The notes: generated by a model from the sequence alone, not told the origin. A stretch of DNA of 64,000 bases from Streptomyces parvus (GCF_032121415.1 NZ_CP135079.1:1116001-1180000), one strand, 5' to 3'; shown: positions 51,717 through 61,186, counted from the stretch's first letter. Numbers and translations are program-made.

Positions 51717-53420
51717 TCAGTGTGCCGCTCGTCCAGAGCCGGCCGCCTCGGCCGGTTCGCGGCGCGCGGGCACCATCGGGCGCGGGACCGGACGGTTCCG
51801 CGCGGCCGGACGGACGGCCTCGGCTGCCTCGGCCGATGCGGCCGACTCGGCGTCGCTCCGGCGACAGGGCTCCTTCGGCGGGCAGTCCATGACCTTCGGC
51901 AGCCGCAGGGCGGCCAGCGCCCCGAGCAGCAGGAGCCCGGCGCTGACGAAAAGCGTGATGTGGAGTCCGCCGATGAAGGCGTGCCGGGCCGTGGAGCGCA
52001 GGAGATCGCCCATCGGGCCGCCGAGCTGGGCGGCGACCTGGTAGGCCTCGCCGAGCGAGTGGGAGGCCTCGGCCCCGGCGCGGGCGGGGACGCCCTTCTC
52101 GCTCAGGGAGGCGAGGCCGGGGGCGTAGGCGGCGTTCATGACACTGCCGAGGAGGGCGATGCCGAGGCCCGCGCCCAGCTGGTAGGAGGTCTCGCCGATC
52201 GCCGCGGCGCCGCCCGCCCGCTCCGGCGGGGCGTCGCTGAGCATCGACTCGTACGCCCCGAAGAGCGTGGTCTGCAGTCCGAAGCCGAGCAGCACGAACG
52301 CGACGGTCAGCAGGCCGGGCCGGTCGTGCTGGCCCATCGCGGTGAGCACCAGGACCGAGGACGCGGTGAGGACGAAGCCCCAGCCGACCATGCGCCGGGG
52401 GCCGAAGCGGCGCAGGGTGTACGAGCCGGTTGCGCCTGCGGCCATCGCCGCGAAGGTCAGCGGCAGGAGGCGCAGCCCGGTCTCCAGCGGGGTGAGCCCC
52501 AGCACCAGCTGGAGGTACTGGACGGCGATCAGCTGGAGGCCGACCAGCGCCAGCATGGCGAGCACGATGCAGCCGACGGCGGTGGAGAAGGCCGGGCGGG
52601 CGAACATCGCGACGTCGATCAGCGGATGCGTGCGGCGCTTCTGCCGGCGGACGAAAAGGACGAGGAGTGCGAGACCGAGAGCCAGCGGGCCGAGCGCGAC
52701 CGGATCCAGGAGCCCCGAGTCGCCGCCCAGGCGCTTGACGCCCAGGACGACGCCGAGCACCCCGGCCGCGGCCATGAGCGCGCCCAGCACGTCCCACGGG
52801 CCGTCGCCGTCGCCGCGCGACTCGGGCAGCAGCCAGCGGCCGAGCGGCAGGATCACGGCCATCAGCGGGATGTTGACCAGGAAGACCGAGCCCCACCAGA
52901 AGTGCTCGACCAGGAAGCCGCCGACGACCGGCCCGGTGGCTGCGCCGACCGCGGCGACCGCGGTCCACACGCCGATGGCGAGCGCCCGCTCCCGGCGGTC
53001 GGGGAAGACCTGGCGCAGGATCGACAGCGTGGCGGGCATGATCATCGCGCCGCCGACGCCGAGGAGGGCGCGGGCCGCTATCAGGACGCCGGAGCTGTCG
53101 GCCGCCGCGGCGAGCACGGAGGCGACCCCGAACAGCGCGTAACCGATCAGGAGCACACGCCGTCTGCCGATCCGGTCACCCAGCGTGCCGAACAGGATGA
53201 GCAGCGAGGCGCAGACGAGCGGGTAGGCGTCGACGATCCACAGGAGGGCCGTACCGCTCGGGCGCAGGTCCTCGGTGAGGGACGGAACCGCGACATGGAG
53301 CACGGTCGCGTCGAGGGCGACGACCAGAAGACTGAGACAGAGGACGACGAGGACGACCCAGCGGTTGGCGTCGTCGGCGGCTTTGCGCAGCCGGACCCCG
53401 GCCGTGGTCGTCCCGGACAT
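51717..53420 (-). CDS. MFS multidrug exporter, 14-TM DHA2 family
   Basis: This 567-residue protein has 14 predicted membrane helices. The DHA2 (EmrB/QacA) features are LDATVLHVAVPSLTEDL in helix 1, the loop GDRIGRRRVLLIGY, motif C in TGPVVGGFLVEHFWWGSVFL (the last part of which is typical of DHA2 antiporters) and a C-terminal hydrophilic tail rich in Ala, Glu and Arg. Such proteins expel quaternary ammonium compounds, dyes or antibiotics using the proton gradient. The ATG at 53420 follows GGGAGGTACGTAG. No regulator gene is adjacent, and the substrate is unknown. Confidence 0.93.
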   Translation of the reverse strand: MSGTTTAGVRLRKAADDANRWVVLVVLCLSLLVVALDATVLHVAVPSLTEDLRPSGTALLWIVDAYPLVCASLLILFGTLGDRIGRRRVLLIGYALFGVASVLAAAADSSGVLIAARALLGVGGAMIMPATLSILRQVFPDRRERALAIGVWTAVAAVGAATGPVVGGFLVEHFWWGSVFLVNIPLMAVILPLGRWLLPESRGDGDGPWDVLGALMAAAGVLGVVLGVKRLGGDSGLLDPVALGPLALGLALLVLFVRRQKRRTHPLIDVAMFARPAFSTAVGCIVLAMLALVGLQLIAVQYLQLVLGLTPLETGLRLLPLTFAAMAAGATGSYTLRRFGPRRMVGWGFVLTASSVLVLTAMGQHDRPGLLTVAFVLLGFGLQTTLFGAYESMLSDAPPERAGGAAAIGETSYQLGAGLGIALLGSVMNAAYAPGLASLSEKGVPARAGAEASHSLGEAYQVAAQLGGPMGDLLRSTARHAFIGGLHITLFVSAGLLLLGALAALRLPKVMDCPPKEPCRRSDAESAASAEAAEAVRPAARNRPVPRPMVPARREPAEAAGSGRAAH

Positions 53421-53934
53421 CTACGTACCTCCCGATGAGTCCCTCGCGCTCGGCGGACCGACGGTGACGTGTGGGGGTGCGCGTCCCTCGGGCCCGGCAT
53501 CGACCGGCGAGTGGTTCGCCAGCGTACGCGAGTTCGGGGTGGTCACACGTGGTCCACGTCATACCCCGGTCCGCCGCACAGTGTGGCGTACGCCATGCCG
53601 GGCTCGGCCGGGGGGCTCCCTCCGAAGGGTCCGGCAGGCCCGTCGTGGCAGGCCCGTCGCGGCGGGGCCGCGGACGGCCGGCGCGGGGGCGGCGGGGCGG
53701 GGCGCGCGTCCCCCGAATGGCGGGATCAATTGCCGCGGATTCCGGTGCGCATCATTTTCCGAGAGATCAAACACGCTTACGAACGGAACCCGCACGCTAT
53801 TGGGACCAAGATCACGAGGATTCTTACCGACGCCCGGAAAAGACGCCGTCCCGAGGCAAAGTCCACATCACATCGTCATCACAAAGCGGCCGGATTGGCC
53901 TGCTTGCACACTCACTCGCTGTAACGTCGATTGG
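53421..53934. other. Intergenic region upstream of the MFS exporter and PAP2 genes
   Basis: This 514-bp region between divergent genes contains a 13-bp tandem duplication, GGCAGGCCCGTCG at 53633-53645 and 53647-53659. From about 53740 the base composition is less GC-rich. TAACGT at 53922-53927 is a probable -10 box placing transcription at the PAP2 GTG. No credible gene was found. Confidence 0.5.
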
Positions 53935-54951
53935 GTGCGTACCGACATCTTTGCCCGGCTGGACCGGGAGCCGGAACCGCCGAAGATAGAGGCACCGCGG
54001 ATGAGCCGTCACCGCATCGCCCTCTTCGGCGGGACGTTGGTGTTCTATCTCGCCATCGTCTGGGCGGTGCTGATCACCTCCTGGCTCGTGGCCCTGGACT
54101 GGAAGGTCATGCTGTTCCGGCCCTACCAGCAGTGGCCCGAGCTGCACCCCTTCCTGGACTACTACGTCGTGCTCGGCCAGCGCGGCCCCACGGCGGTGAT
54201 GGTCGCCTGCTGGCTGGGCTGGCGCTCCTGGCGTCAGCACACGCTCCGGCCGCTGCTGGTCCTCGGCACGTCCCTGCTGCTGCTCAATGTGACGGTGGGC
54301 GCGGTCAAGCTGGGGCTCGGGCGGCTGGGCCCGCACTACGCGACGCAGATCGGCTCGGCCGAGATGTTCGCCGGCGGCGATATATTTCCCTCCGGGCACA
54401 CCGCGAACGCCGTCGTGACCTGGGGAATCCTCGCCTATCTGGCCACCACGCCGCGGGCCAGGCGCTATCTGTCGGCGGTCTCCGCGACAGTCTCGCTGGG
54501 GGTCGGCCTCACCACCGTCTACATCGGTACGCACTGGCTCAGCGATGTCCTGCTGGGGTGGGCGGCCGGCCTGCTCATCCTGCTGGCGCTGCCGTGGTTC
54601 GAGCCGCTGATCGCCCGGACCGAGGAGTGGATCTTCGCGGTGCGCGAGCGGTGGCGGGAGCGTCGCGGCGGGGCCCGCCCGGCGCCCGTGGCCGATGCCG
54701 GGCCGCAGCCGGTGCTGCTGCCGCAGTCGATGGCCACCGACGGCCTCACCGCCGAGGCCGTGACGGCCCCGGCCGAACCGGTGCTTTCCGCCGGGCATCC
54801 GGCGGCGCCCACCAGGGCGCGGGCCCACGGCGGGCACCCCGCGCGCCCGGGCTCCATGCCGGTGGCCCCGGCGGGCGTCCGCCGTCCGCCGCCGCACACC
54901 GAACGGGGCCCGCGCGCGAGCAGCCCGGCGCGCCCGGTGACCGGCGGCTGA
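53935..54951 (+). CDS. PAP2-family membrane phosphatase
   Basis: This 338-residue membrane enzyme has the PAP2 triad of motifs: KLGLGRLGPHYA (altered C1), IFPSGHTANAVVTW (C2, with catalytic His) and VYIGTHWLSDVLLGW (C3, nucleophile His). About six helices lie between residues 30 and 220; the C-terminal 110 residues are a Pro/Ala-rich cytosolic tail. PAP2 enzymes remove phosphate from phosphatidate, undecaprenyl diphosphate or similar lipids. Transcription probably starts at or next to the GTG at 53935 (no Shine-Dalgarno sequence, TAACGT seven bases upstream), so it looks leaderless. ATG 54001 is the alternative start. It ends before a strong terminator. Confidence 0.9.
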   Translation: MRTDIFARLDREPEPPKIEAPRMSRHRIALFGGTLVFYLAIVWAVLITSWLVALDWKVMLFRPYQQWPELHPFLDYYVVLGQRGPTAVMVACWLGWRSWRQHTLRPLLVLGTSLLLLNVTVGAVKLGLGRLGPHYATQIGSAEMFAGGDIFPSGHTANAVVTWGILAYLATTPRARRYLSAVSATVSLGVGLTTVYIGTHWLSDVLLGWAAGLLILLALPWFEPLIARTEEWIFAVRERWRERRGGARPAPVADAGPQPVLLPQSMATDGLTAEAVTAPAEPVLSAGHPAAPTRARAHGGHPARPGSMPVAPAGVRRPPPHTERGPRASSPARPVTGG

Positions 54952-54964
54952 CACGAGCCCGTGG

Positions 54965-55006
54965 AGACGTCGAAGGCCCCGACCGCGGTCGGGGCCTTCG
55001 ACGTCT
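54965..55006. terminator. Near-perfect bidirectional terminator
   Basis: A 20-bp exact inverted repeat (54965-54984 with 54987-55006), starting AGACGTCGAAGG and separated by only GC, lies between the convergent PAP2 and I78 genes. Confidence 0.88.
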
Positions 55007-55029
55007 GCGGGTGTCGGGGGGCGAGCGGG

Positions 55030-55245
55030 TCAGCCCACCCAGCAGCGCGTCACGGTGCCGTCCTCGACCTGGAAGTTGATGCGGCCCTGGCGGAACTCCA
55101 TGGTCAGGAACGTGCCCGGCGGAACGGCCCGGACCGTGTCCCAGCCACGGTTTCTGGCCTGCCGCTCGGCGGCGTCGGCGGCGAGGCCGACATACGCGTC
55201 GGCGTCGTCGTCCGGCTGTGCTGGGGGGGTCGGTAGAGATGCCAT
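55030..55245 (-). CDS. I78-family peptidase inhibitor-like small protein
   Basis: This 71-residue protein carries the I78 core LTMEFRQGRINFQVEDGTVT followed by RCWVG. The family (named from a fungal metalloprotease and serine protease inhibitor) is small and beta-rich. The N-terminus DDDADAYVGLAADAAERQAR is helical. There is no signal peptide, so it would act inside the cell, possibly against its own proteases. The start at ATG 55245 has GAGG only two to three bases upstream, a poor spacing; the frame opens further to 55317. It is worth noting near two streptogrisin genes, but those are exported and 18-30 kb distant. Confidence 0.8.
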   Translation of the reverse strand: MASLPTPPAQPDDDADAYVGLAADAAERQARNRGWDTVRAVPPGTFLTMEFRQGRINFQVEDGTVTRCWVG

Positions 55246-55656
55246 GCCCTCACCGTAGGCGGCCCCGGACCGTGACGGAAGGCGGGGCCGCAGGGGCGTT
55301 CCGTCGCATCTCCACATGCCGTGCCGGTCACGCTTGTGTCACAGGATCCCCACACGTATATCCGCCAGTCCATTCACCCGAACGGACTGGCGGGAAGCGT
55401 CGGCGCGCATTAACCGGGGCTCCGGTTCACCGGGCCGGGGGTGGTGCGGGAAGTCTTCCGGAATCATGGGGTGACCTGCTTCTTTCACGATCGGAGCAGC
55501 AGATCTTCAGAATGGCCGGAGCACCGGAATTTCCCTCCCCCGTAAACCTTCATTTCCTTATCACCCGGCGGACTCACGGTCCGCGGTGAGCCGCACGATT
55601 CCGCGTCCTCGGCCTCCAGGGCCCCGGGCCGACGGCGACCGCGACGGCCTCCTTCC
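55246..55656. other. Intergenic region with a 10-bp hairpin
   Basis: This 411-bp region upstream of the I78 gene and downstream of the glycosyltransferase pair holds a perfect stem CCGCCAGTCC/GGACTGGCGG with a 12-base loop at 55362-55393. It may be a late terminator for the glycosyltransferase pair or an operator of the I78 gene. No coding frame is convincing. Confidence 0.5.
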
Positions 55657-56490
55657 TCAGCGGTCGGCGGGTGCGGGCTCCAGGCGCAGGCAGAGGTCGT
55701 TGTCGGCGGTGTAGCAGGGAGTGGCGTGCACCCCGGGGGCAGCCTGGTGGCCCGGGTAGACGAAGGACTTGTTCCGGGACCAGACGTCGTCGAGGATCCG
55801 GGAGATCCTGACCCCGTCCGCGCCCGCCGCCGGGACCAGCCACAGCTGCCAGAGCTGCGCCTCGGGCACCGGTCCGGCGGCCGGCGGGGCGTAGGGCAGG
55901 GTGAAGGCGAAGGACCCGGCCGGTCCGTCCGGGGCCGGGGCGGTGAGCGGGACGCCGTGCACCCGGCCCGGCTCCCCCGGCAGCCGGGCCTCCACCGCGG
56001 CCCCCTCCCCCGCCTCGACGCCGTACAGCACGCCCTGGACCGCCATGCCGGCCGGGCCCGCGACGACGGCGCCCGCCTCGGCGTGCGGGGCGCGGACCCA
56101 GGAGCGCACGGCGAGCCGGCCGTCGAGGGTCGGGTACGGGACCCGGGCGCTGACGCTCGCGGCCCCGGTGTCCGGGCAGCGGTCGACGAGCGCCCGCAGG
56201 TCGCGCAGCCCCGGTTCGACGACCGCTTGGGCGGGCGCGTCCCCGGGCTCCTCGACATACGCGTCCCAGCGCCCCTCGGCCAGTTCGGTGGCGGCCGGGA
56301 GCACCGCCCGCAGCCGCCCGGGCGCCGGCCTGCTGAGCGGTATGCGCACCGTGCCGCCGGGCTTCCTGCCCGCCGCGCCCCGGCGCCGCAGGAGCAGCAC
56401 GGAGTCGGGGGCGGGGGCCGGGGCGGTCAGGTCGAAGGTGAGCGTTCCGGCGCGATCGGCGGCGCAGTCGGCCCGTACGGCGGAGCTCAT
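55657..56490 (-). CDS. Hypothetical beta-rich protein paired with a glycosyltransferase
   Basis: This 277-residue protein is not recognised. It has no signal peptide or membrane segment. The sequence alternates strands rich in Val, Arg and Leu with Pro/Gly turns: LTFDLTAPAPAPDSVLLLRR, TVRIPLSRPAPGRLRAVLPA and VPEAQLWQLWLVPAAGADGV; the C-terminus has WSRNKSFVYPGHQAAPGVHA. These repeats of beta-strand character resemble the accessory beta-sandwich domains encoded with actinobacterial glycosyltransferases. Its ATG overlaps the glycosyltransferase stop (ATGA), so the two are coupled and probably act together. Confidence 0.75.
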   Translation of the reverse strand: MSSAVRADCAADRAGTLTFDLTAPAPAPDSVLLLRRRGAAGRKPGGTVRIPLSRPAPGRLRAVLPAATELAEGRWDAYVEEPGDAPAQAVVEPGLRDLRALVDRCPDTGAASVSARVPYPTLDGRLAVRSWVRAPHAEAGAVVAGPAGMAVQGVLYGVEAGEGAAVEARLPGEPGRVHGVPLTAPAPDGPAGSFAFTLPYAPPAAGPVPEAQLWQLWLVPAAGADGVRISRILDDVWSRNKSFVYPGHQAAPGVHATPCYTADNDLCLRLEPAPADR

Positions 56491-57770
56491 GAGGTCCCTC
56501 CCTTGCGGAGCACGTCGGCGGCCTTGTAGCGCAGGGCGTAGGCCCCGTCGAGGACGCTGCCCCGGGTGCGGTGCAGCGCGGTGCGCAGGGCGCCGTGCCC
56601 GTGCCCGTGGGAGCCGCGCGCGACGAGTTCGGTGAACAGGCTCTCGTGCTGTTCGGCGATCCGTGCGGGGTCGAAGCGGGCCGAGGCCTTCAGCGCGGCC
56701 CCGCCCATCCGGTGGCGCAGTCCGTCGTCCTCGATCAGCTGGAGCAGGGCTGCGGCGACCGCGTCCGGGTCGCCGACCGGCACCAGGCGGCCGTCGACGC
56801 CGTCCTCGATGATCTCGGCCGGTCCGTGCGGGCAGTCGGTGGCGACGACCGGCAGTCCGCCGCGCATCGCCTCGACGATCGTCATGCCGAAGGACTCGCG
56901 CTCCGAAGTGACGGCGGCGATCGACCCCTTGGGCCACTCGGCCTCCATCGGGTTGGCCGAGCCCATGAGGAACACGTGGTTGTGCAGGCCGAGTTGGTCG
57001 ATGAGGGTGCGCAGCGCCGCCTCTTCGTTCCCGGTCGCGTCCCCGCCGCCGTAGATGCGCAGCCGCCAGTCGGGGCGGGCCGCGGACACCTGGGCGAAGG
57101 CCCGCACCAGGTGGTCGTAGCGCTTGACCCGGTGCAGCCGGCCCGCCGCGACGACCCACTTCAGGTCGCCGTCCGCGGGCGGGCAGGAGGGCTCGGGGAC
57201 GGCGTTGGGGATGGCCTCGACGCGTACGCCCGGGAGCCTCAGCCGGCTGCGGTAGTCCTCCGCGTCGGCGCGGGTGACGGTGGTGAGCGCGTCGAGCAGC
57301 GTGTAGCGGTGGGCGATCTCGCGGCGCAGCCGGTAGCCGTGGCTGTCGAGCGTCAGGTGCTCCTGCCCGACGCGTACCGGTCCGCGGCGGGTCTGCCGGC
57401 TGAGGTGCACGTTGAGTCCTGGGCGGGTGCCGACGACGACGTCCGCCTCGACGCCCGTGAGATGGGCGGCGATCCGGGCGTCGGTGAGCCGGCTGTACTG
57501 CTTGTGCCTGCTGTCGCCGCGCGGGAACACGGTGGCGGGCCGGGCGTGTTCGGCGCTCTCGCCGTCGTAGGTCGCGCTCTTCTTCCGCAGATCGACGAGG
57601 TGGCGCAGCGTCACGCCCTCGGGTGCGCCGAGGACGGGAGCGTCACGGTGCCGGAAGACGGACACGATCTCGACGTCGTGCTGCTCGGCGAGCGTACGGG
57701 CGAGCGTGAACGTCGTCCGGATCGTTCCTCCGATTCCGTAGGCATTGTGCAGAAGAAAAGAAATATGCAT
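56487..57770 (-). CDS. Family 4 glycosyltransferase
   Basis: This 427-residue GT-B enzyme starts ISFLLHNAYGIGGTIRTTFT, a glycine-rich acceptor-side loop. The C-terminal domain has WVVAAGRLHRVKRYDHLVRA and the retaining-GT4 signature AAVTSERESFGMTIVEAMRG (E-x7-E), which binds the nucleotide sugar. No membrane segment is present. It probably glycosylates a cell-wall polymer, lipid or small molecule; the partner encoded next may select or shape the product. The ATG at 57770 has GGGGAAA about 10 bases upstream, a weak ribosome site. Confidence 0.92.
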   Translation of the reverse strand: MHISFLLHNAYGIGGTIRTTFTLARTLAEQHDVEIVSVFRHRDAPVLGAPEGVTLRHLVDLRKKSATYDGESAEHARPATVFPRGDSRHKQYSRLTDARIAAHLTGVEADVVVGTRPGLNVHLSRQTRRGPVRVGQEHLTLDSHGYRLRREIAHRYTLLDALTTVTRADAEDYRSRLRLPGVRVEAIPNAVPEPSCPPADGDLKWVVAAGRLHRVKRYDHLVRAFAQVSAARPDWRLRIYGGGDATGNEEAALRTLIDQLGLHNHVFLMGSANPMEAEWPKGSIAAVTSERESFGMTIVEAMRGGLPVVATDCPHGPAEIIEDGVDGRLVPVGDPDAVAAALLQLIEDDGLRHRMGGAALKASARFDPARIAEQHESLFTELVARGSHGHGHGALRTALHRTRGSVLDGAYALRYKAADVLRKGGTS

Positions 57771-58274
57771 GGTGGAGCTGTTTCCCCTGTCGACCCGATC
57801 TTGTCAAGACTGTAACTTCCCGGCGGATTTCTGCCCGAAATACGCCGGGAAATCCCGGAGCATCCGCGACATGGCGCACGGGGCCCCGGTTCCACCACCG
57901 GACCCTCGCTGACCTGCGGCTTACGGAAGCTGTCCATCCGTTTTCCTGCGGGCCCGGAAGTGACGGGACCGCGGCTGCGGGCCCACCGGTGCGGTAAACC
58001 GGCGCCTGCCCGCCACCCGTTCGCCAGTACTTTCCTCCGAGCTTGACGAAGGAAAATGCCGGGAGGTTGCCCGCGCCCCGGTAAAAGTTCCGGGCGGGAC
58101 GCGGGAGCCGTACGCCGGACACCCGGGTGCCGTACGCCGAACAGTCGATGTACCGATGTGTCGACCTGGCCGCACTTCCGTCCGCCCAGGTGCGTGACCC
58201 CGGCCGCGGATCCCGCGTTGTCTCTTCATGAGCCGGGAACCACCCGGCCCACGCACCGAGTTCGAGGAGCCCCC
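57771..58274. other. Intergenic region with a 22-bp-period direct repeat
   Basis: This 504-bp region lies between divergent genes. GCCGTACGCCG occurs at 58107-58117 and again at 58129-58139, a two-helical-turn spacing that suits two regulator molecules on one face of the DNA. It lies about 140-170 bp upstream of the hypothetical gene at 58275. No gene was seen. Confidence 0.5.
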
Positions 58275-59057
58275 GTGCCGCGCATGCTCGACGTCAGCCA
58301 GGACGTACGCGCCGAGATCGGCGACGACGAAGCCGACCGGCTGCTCGTCGGCGACAACGCCCCGGGCAGTTACGACTGCACCTCCTGCCGGACCCCCGGC
58401 GACTCCGACCAGGAACGCACCAGCACGGTGCTCTTCATCGGCGACGAGACCGCCGTCCTCGCGTTCGCCCACGCGACGTGCATCCCCTCGCAGGTCGTCA
58501 GGGTCGCCGAGGACCAGCTCCAGGGCGCGGTGCGCAGTATCACCGGAAGCGAGCAGAAGGACACGGAGGGGCTCATGCCCGAACAGGCCGTCCTCGGCAT
58601 CACCAGCGGACTCGTCCTCATCGAGGACGATCTGCGCCCGGCCCTGGTCGTCGAACCGACCGGCCCGGTCGCCCGGCCCGGTACCGACGGCAGCGGCGGC
58701 GACGAGTTCCTTCAGCTGCTGCTGGAGCAGGGCTTCCTCCCGGCCCCCGACCTGAACCGGCTGCCGGAGGTCCTCGCGGGCTGGTCCGTGCTGCTGGCGG
58801 TGGGTCAGCTGCACGCCGTGCTGCAGCCGAGCGCGGGCGGCGGCAACCCGGTCGCCTGGTGGCAGGCCCACCAGCCGCTCCAGGTCACCGAAGGCTGGCG
58901 GGCGGCGGTCAACAAGTCGCAGACGGTCCTCGTCTTCGCCGCCCCGGCCGGCACCATCGGCAAGCAGCCGCGCGAGGACCTCCTCCGGGACGCCCTGGAG
59001 AAGGCCGCGGTCAACGGGCTCCTGGTCGCCGCCTCCATGCCGCTGGCCGGGACCTGA
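58275..59057 (+). CDS. Hypothetical conserved protein
   Basis: This 260-residue protein is not assigned to a characterised family. It begins VPRMLDVSQDVRAEIGDDEA and contains YDCTSCRTPGDSD, a lone C-x-x-C, then VLFIGDETAVLAFAHATCIP, ITSGLVLIEDDLRPALVVEP and a C-terminal half with PVAWWQAHQPLQVTEGWRAA. There is no signal or membrane segment; the mixed alpha/beta composition suggests a soluble protein. The CxxC pair and a further Cys could bind metal. The GTG at 58275 has GAGGAG four bases upstream; the frame opens earlier without sites. It appears lineage-specific to actinomycetes. Confidence 0.75.
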   Translation: MPRMLDVSQDVRAEIGDDEADRLLVGDNAPGSYDCTSCRTPGDSDQERTSTVLFIGDETAVLAFAHATCIPSQVVRVAEDQLQGAVRSITGSEQKDTEGLMPEQAVLGITSGLVLIEDDLRPALVVEPTGPVARPGTDGSGGDEFLQLLLEQGFLPAPDLNRLPEVLAGWSVLLAVGQLHAVLQPSAGGGNPVAWWQAHQPLQVTEGWRAAVNKSQTVLVFAAPAGTIGKQPREDLLRDALEKAAVNGLLVAASMPLAGT

Positions 59058-59146
59058 TCATGTCCGCCCAGCTCGGTCACCCCCGCCGAACAGCGATTTC
59101 TCCGGCGGGGCCGCATCCGACGGGCCATGAGGTCGTTGGCACCTAC

Positions 59147-59530
59147 GTGCACTCATACGACTCCCCCCGCCAGCATCAGAGTCAGATCCCTGCCATGCGC
59201 CCCTCGCAGGATCCGTCGGGGGGCCCGTCCCCCACGCCGATCTACGACGCGCTGTACTCCGAGTACCGGCGCTCGTTCCGGGCGTTGCCGGGCGACCGGA
59301 GCGGCGAGGAGAATCTCTCCTTCTCGGCCTTCGGCGCCGGTCTCTTCGCCTCCCGGGCCCCGCTGAGCGGTCACTCCGCCTCCTCCTCGCACGGCGGACA
59401 CAACGGCCACGGCGGGAGCGGCGGGCAGAGCCAGCACACCACCGGCGGCCTCGGCTCCTGGCAGCGGGTCGGGCGGCATGCGGGGCGGCCCCGTCCCGCG
59501 GCGCTGCCACCGGGGTCACGGGACTCCTGA
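59147..59530 (+). CDS. Small disordered hypothetical protein
   Basis: This protein (about 127 residues from GTG 59147) has a conserved-looking core, TPIYDALYSEYRRSFRALPG followed by DRSGEENLSFSAFG, and low-complexity ends with His/Gly/Ser runs (HSASSSHGGHNGHGGSGGQS). An ATG at 59060 in the same frame directly after the preceding stop is also possible and would allow coupled translation. Ribosome sites are weak for both. Function unknown; the His-rich tail could bind metal. It lies between the hypothetical gene and a large terminator. Confidence 0.6.
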   Translation: MHSYDSPRQHQSQIPAMRPSQDPSGGPSPTPIYDALYSEYRRSFRALPGDRSGEENLSFSAFGAGLFASRAPLSGHSASSSHGGHNGHGGSGGQSQHTTGGLGSWQRVGRHAGRPRPAALPPGSRDS

Positions 59531-59577
59531 CGCCCGACGGACAAGGGCCGCACGGCTGAGGCCGTACGACGCGGACC

Positions 59578-59631
59578 GTACGACGAAGCCCTGGGCCGCT
59601 CTCGCGAGAGCGGCCCAGGGCTTCGTCGTAC
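59578..59631. terminator. 54-bp perfect palindrome between convergent genes
   Basis: Bases 59578-59604 are the exact reverse complement of 59605-59631 (27 bp each, centred on CG|CG). As RNA it would form a stem with a short loop. It sits eight bases after the der stop on the other strand and after the small hypothetical gene. Confidence 0.9.
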
Positions 59632-59638
59632 GCCGGTG

Positions 59639-61108
59639 CTACTTGTTGCGGCCGCGCTTCTCGCGGACCCGGACGGAAATGTGGATCGGGGTGCCCTCGA
59701 AGCCGAACTCCTCACGCAGCCGGCGCTCGACGAAGCGGCGGTAGCCGTGCTCCAGGAAGCCGGAGGCGAAGAGCACGAAGCGCGGGGGCTTGGTGCCCGC
59801 CTGGGTGCCGAAGAGGATGCGCGGCTGCTTGCCGCCGCGGATCGGGTGCGGATTGGAGGCGACGATCTCACCGAGGAAGGCGTTCAGCCGGCCGGTGGGG
59901 ACGCGGGTCTCCCAGCCCTCCAGCGCGGTCTCGATGGCCGGGACCAGCTTCTCCATGTGGCGGCCGGTGACGGCGGAGACGTTGACGCGCGGGGCCCAGG
60001 CGATCTGCGCGAGCTCCGTCTCGATCTCGCGCTCCAGGTAGTAGCGGCGCTCCTCGTCGAGGGTGTCCCACTTGTTGAAGGCGACGACGATGGCGCGCCC
60101 GGCCTCCACGGCCATGGTGATGATGCGCTGGTCCTGGACGCTGATGGACTCGCTGGAGTCGATCAGGACGACGGCGACCTCGGCCTTCTCGACGGCGGCG
60201 GCCGTACGCAGCGAGGCGTAGTAGTCCGCGCCTTCCTGGAGGTGGACGCGGCGGCGGATACCGGCCGTGTCGATGAACTTCCAGGTGATGCCGCCGAGGT
60301 TGATCAGCTCGTCGACCGGGTCGCGGGTGGTGCCCGCCAGCTCGTTGACGACGACCCGGTCCTCGCCCGCGACCCTGTTCAGCAGGGAGGACTTGCCGAC
60401 GTTCGGGCGGCCGATCAGGGCGATCCGGCGGGGCCCGCCGAGCGCCGTGCCGAACTTCTGGGCCGGGGCGTCCGGCAGGGCCTCCAGGACCGCGTCGAGC
60501 ATGTCGCCGGTGCCGCGGCCGTGCAGCGAGGAGACCGGGTAGGGCTCGCCGAGGCCGAGGGACCACAGGGCGGTGGCATCGGCCTCGCCGCTCTGGCCGT
60601 CGACCTTGTTGGCGCAGAGGACGACGGGCTTGCCGGCCCGGCGCAGCAGCTTGACGACGGCCTCGTCGGTGTCGGTGGCGCCGACGGTGGAGTCGACGAC
60701 GAAGACGACCGCGTCGGCCGTCTCGATGGCGTACTCGGCCTGGGCGGCGACGGAGGCGTCGAGGCCCAGCACGTCCTGCTCCCAGCCGCCGGTGTCGACG
60801 ACCTTGAAGCGGCGGCCGGCCCACTCTGCCTCGTAGCTGACGCGGTCGCGGGTGACGCCGGGCTTGTCCTGCACGACGGCCTCGCGGCGGCCGATGATCC
60901 GGTTCACCAGGGTCGACTTGCCGACATTGGGGCGGCCGACAACGGCGAGCACGGGGAGCGGGCCGTGACCGGCCTCCCCGAGGGCGCCCTCGACATCCTC
61001 GGGGTCGAAGCCCTCCTGCGCGGCGAGCTCCATGAACTCCGCGTACTCGGCATCGCCAAGTTCTCCGTGCTCGTGGCCCGAGCCCTCGGAGTGAATCTGG
61101 TCGTTCAT
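59639..61108 (-). CDS. der: Ribosome-assembly GTPase Der (EngA)
   Basis: The 489-residue protein has the tandem GTPase domains unique to Der. The first G1 motif is [16 protein letters not shown] and the second [16 protein letters not shown]; the paired G3 elements are DTGGWEQ and DTAGIRRR, G4 elements ANKVDGQ and FNKWDTL. The C-terminal KH-like domain includes [20 protein letters not shown] and ends EKRGRNK. The N-terminus has an acidic extension (about 50 residues) typical of actinobacteria. Der acts late in 50S subunit assembly. The ATG at 61108 follows AGAGGA by about 10 bases; an ATG seven codons earlier is possible. It is downstream of plsC and cmk on the same strand. Confidence 0.97.
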   Translation of the reverse strand: MNDQIHSEGSGHEHGELGDAEYAEFMELAAQEGFDPEDVEGALGEAGHGPLPVLAVVGRPNVGKSTLVNRIIGRREAVVQDKPGVTRDRVSYEAEWAGRRFKVVDTGGWEQDVLGLDASVAAQAEYAIETADAVVFVVDSTVGATDTDEAVVKLLRRAGKPVVLCANKVDGQSGEADATALWSLGLGEPYPVSSLHGRGTGDMLDAVLEALPDAPAQKFGTALGGPRRIALIGRPNVGKSSLLNRVAGEDRVVVNELAGTTRDPVDELINLGGITWKFIDTAGIRRRVHLQEGADYYASLRTAAAVEKAEVAVVLIDSSESISVQDQRIITMAVEAGRAIVVAFNKWDTLDEERRYYLEREIETELAQIAWAPRVNVSAVTGRHMEKLVPAIETALEGWETRVPTGRLNAFLGEIVASNPHPIRGGKQPRILFGTQAGTKPPRFVLFASGFLEHGYRRFVERRLREEFGFEGTPIHISVRVREKRGRNK

Positions 61109-61186
61109 GAAGTCCGTTCCTCTTTGCATCATCATCGATGGACCACGATCAGCGCGGTCCACTACTCAAGTCAGGTCAAGTCTCGC

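Noticed and set aside
55030..55245. The I78 inhibitor as a partner of the streptogrisins
   Set aside because: It lacks a signal peptide and lies 17-30 kb from the exported protease genes, so a direct pairing is not supported.
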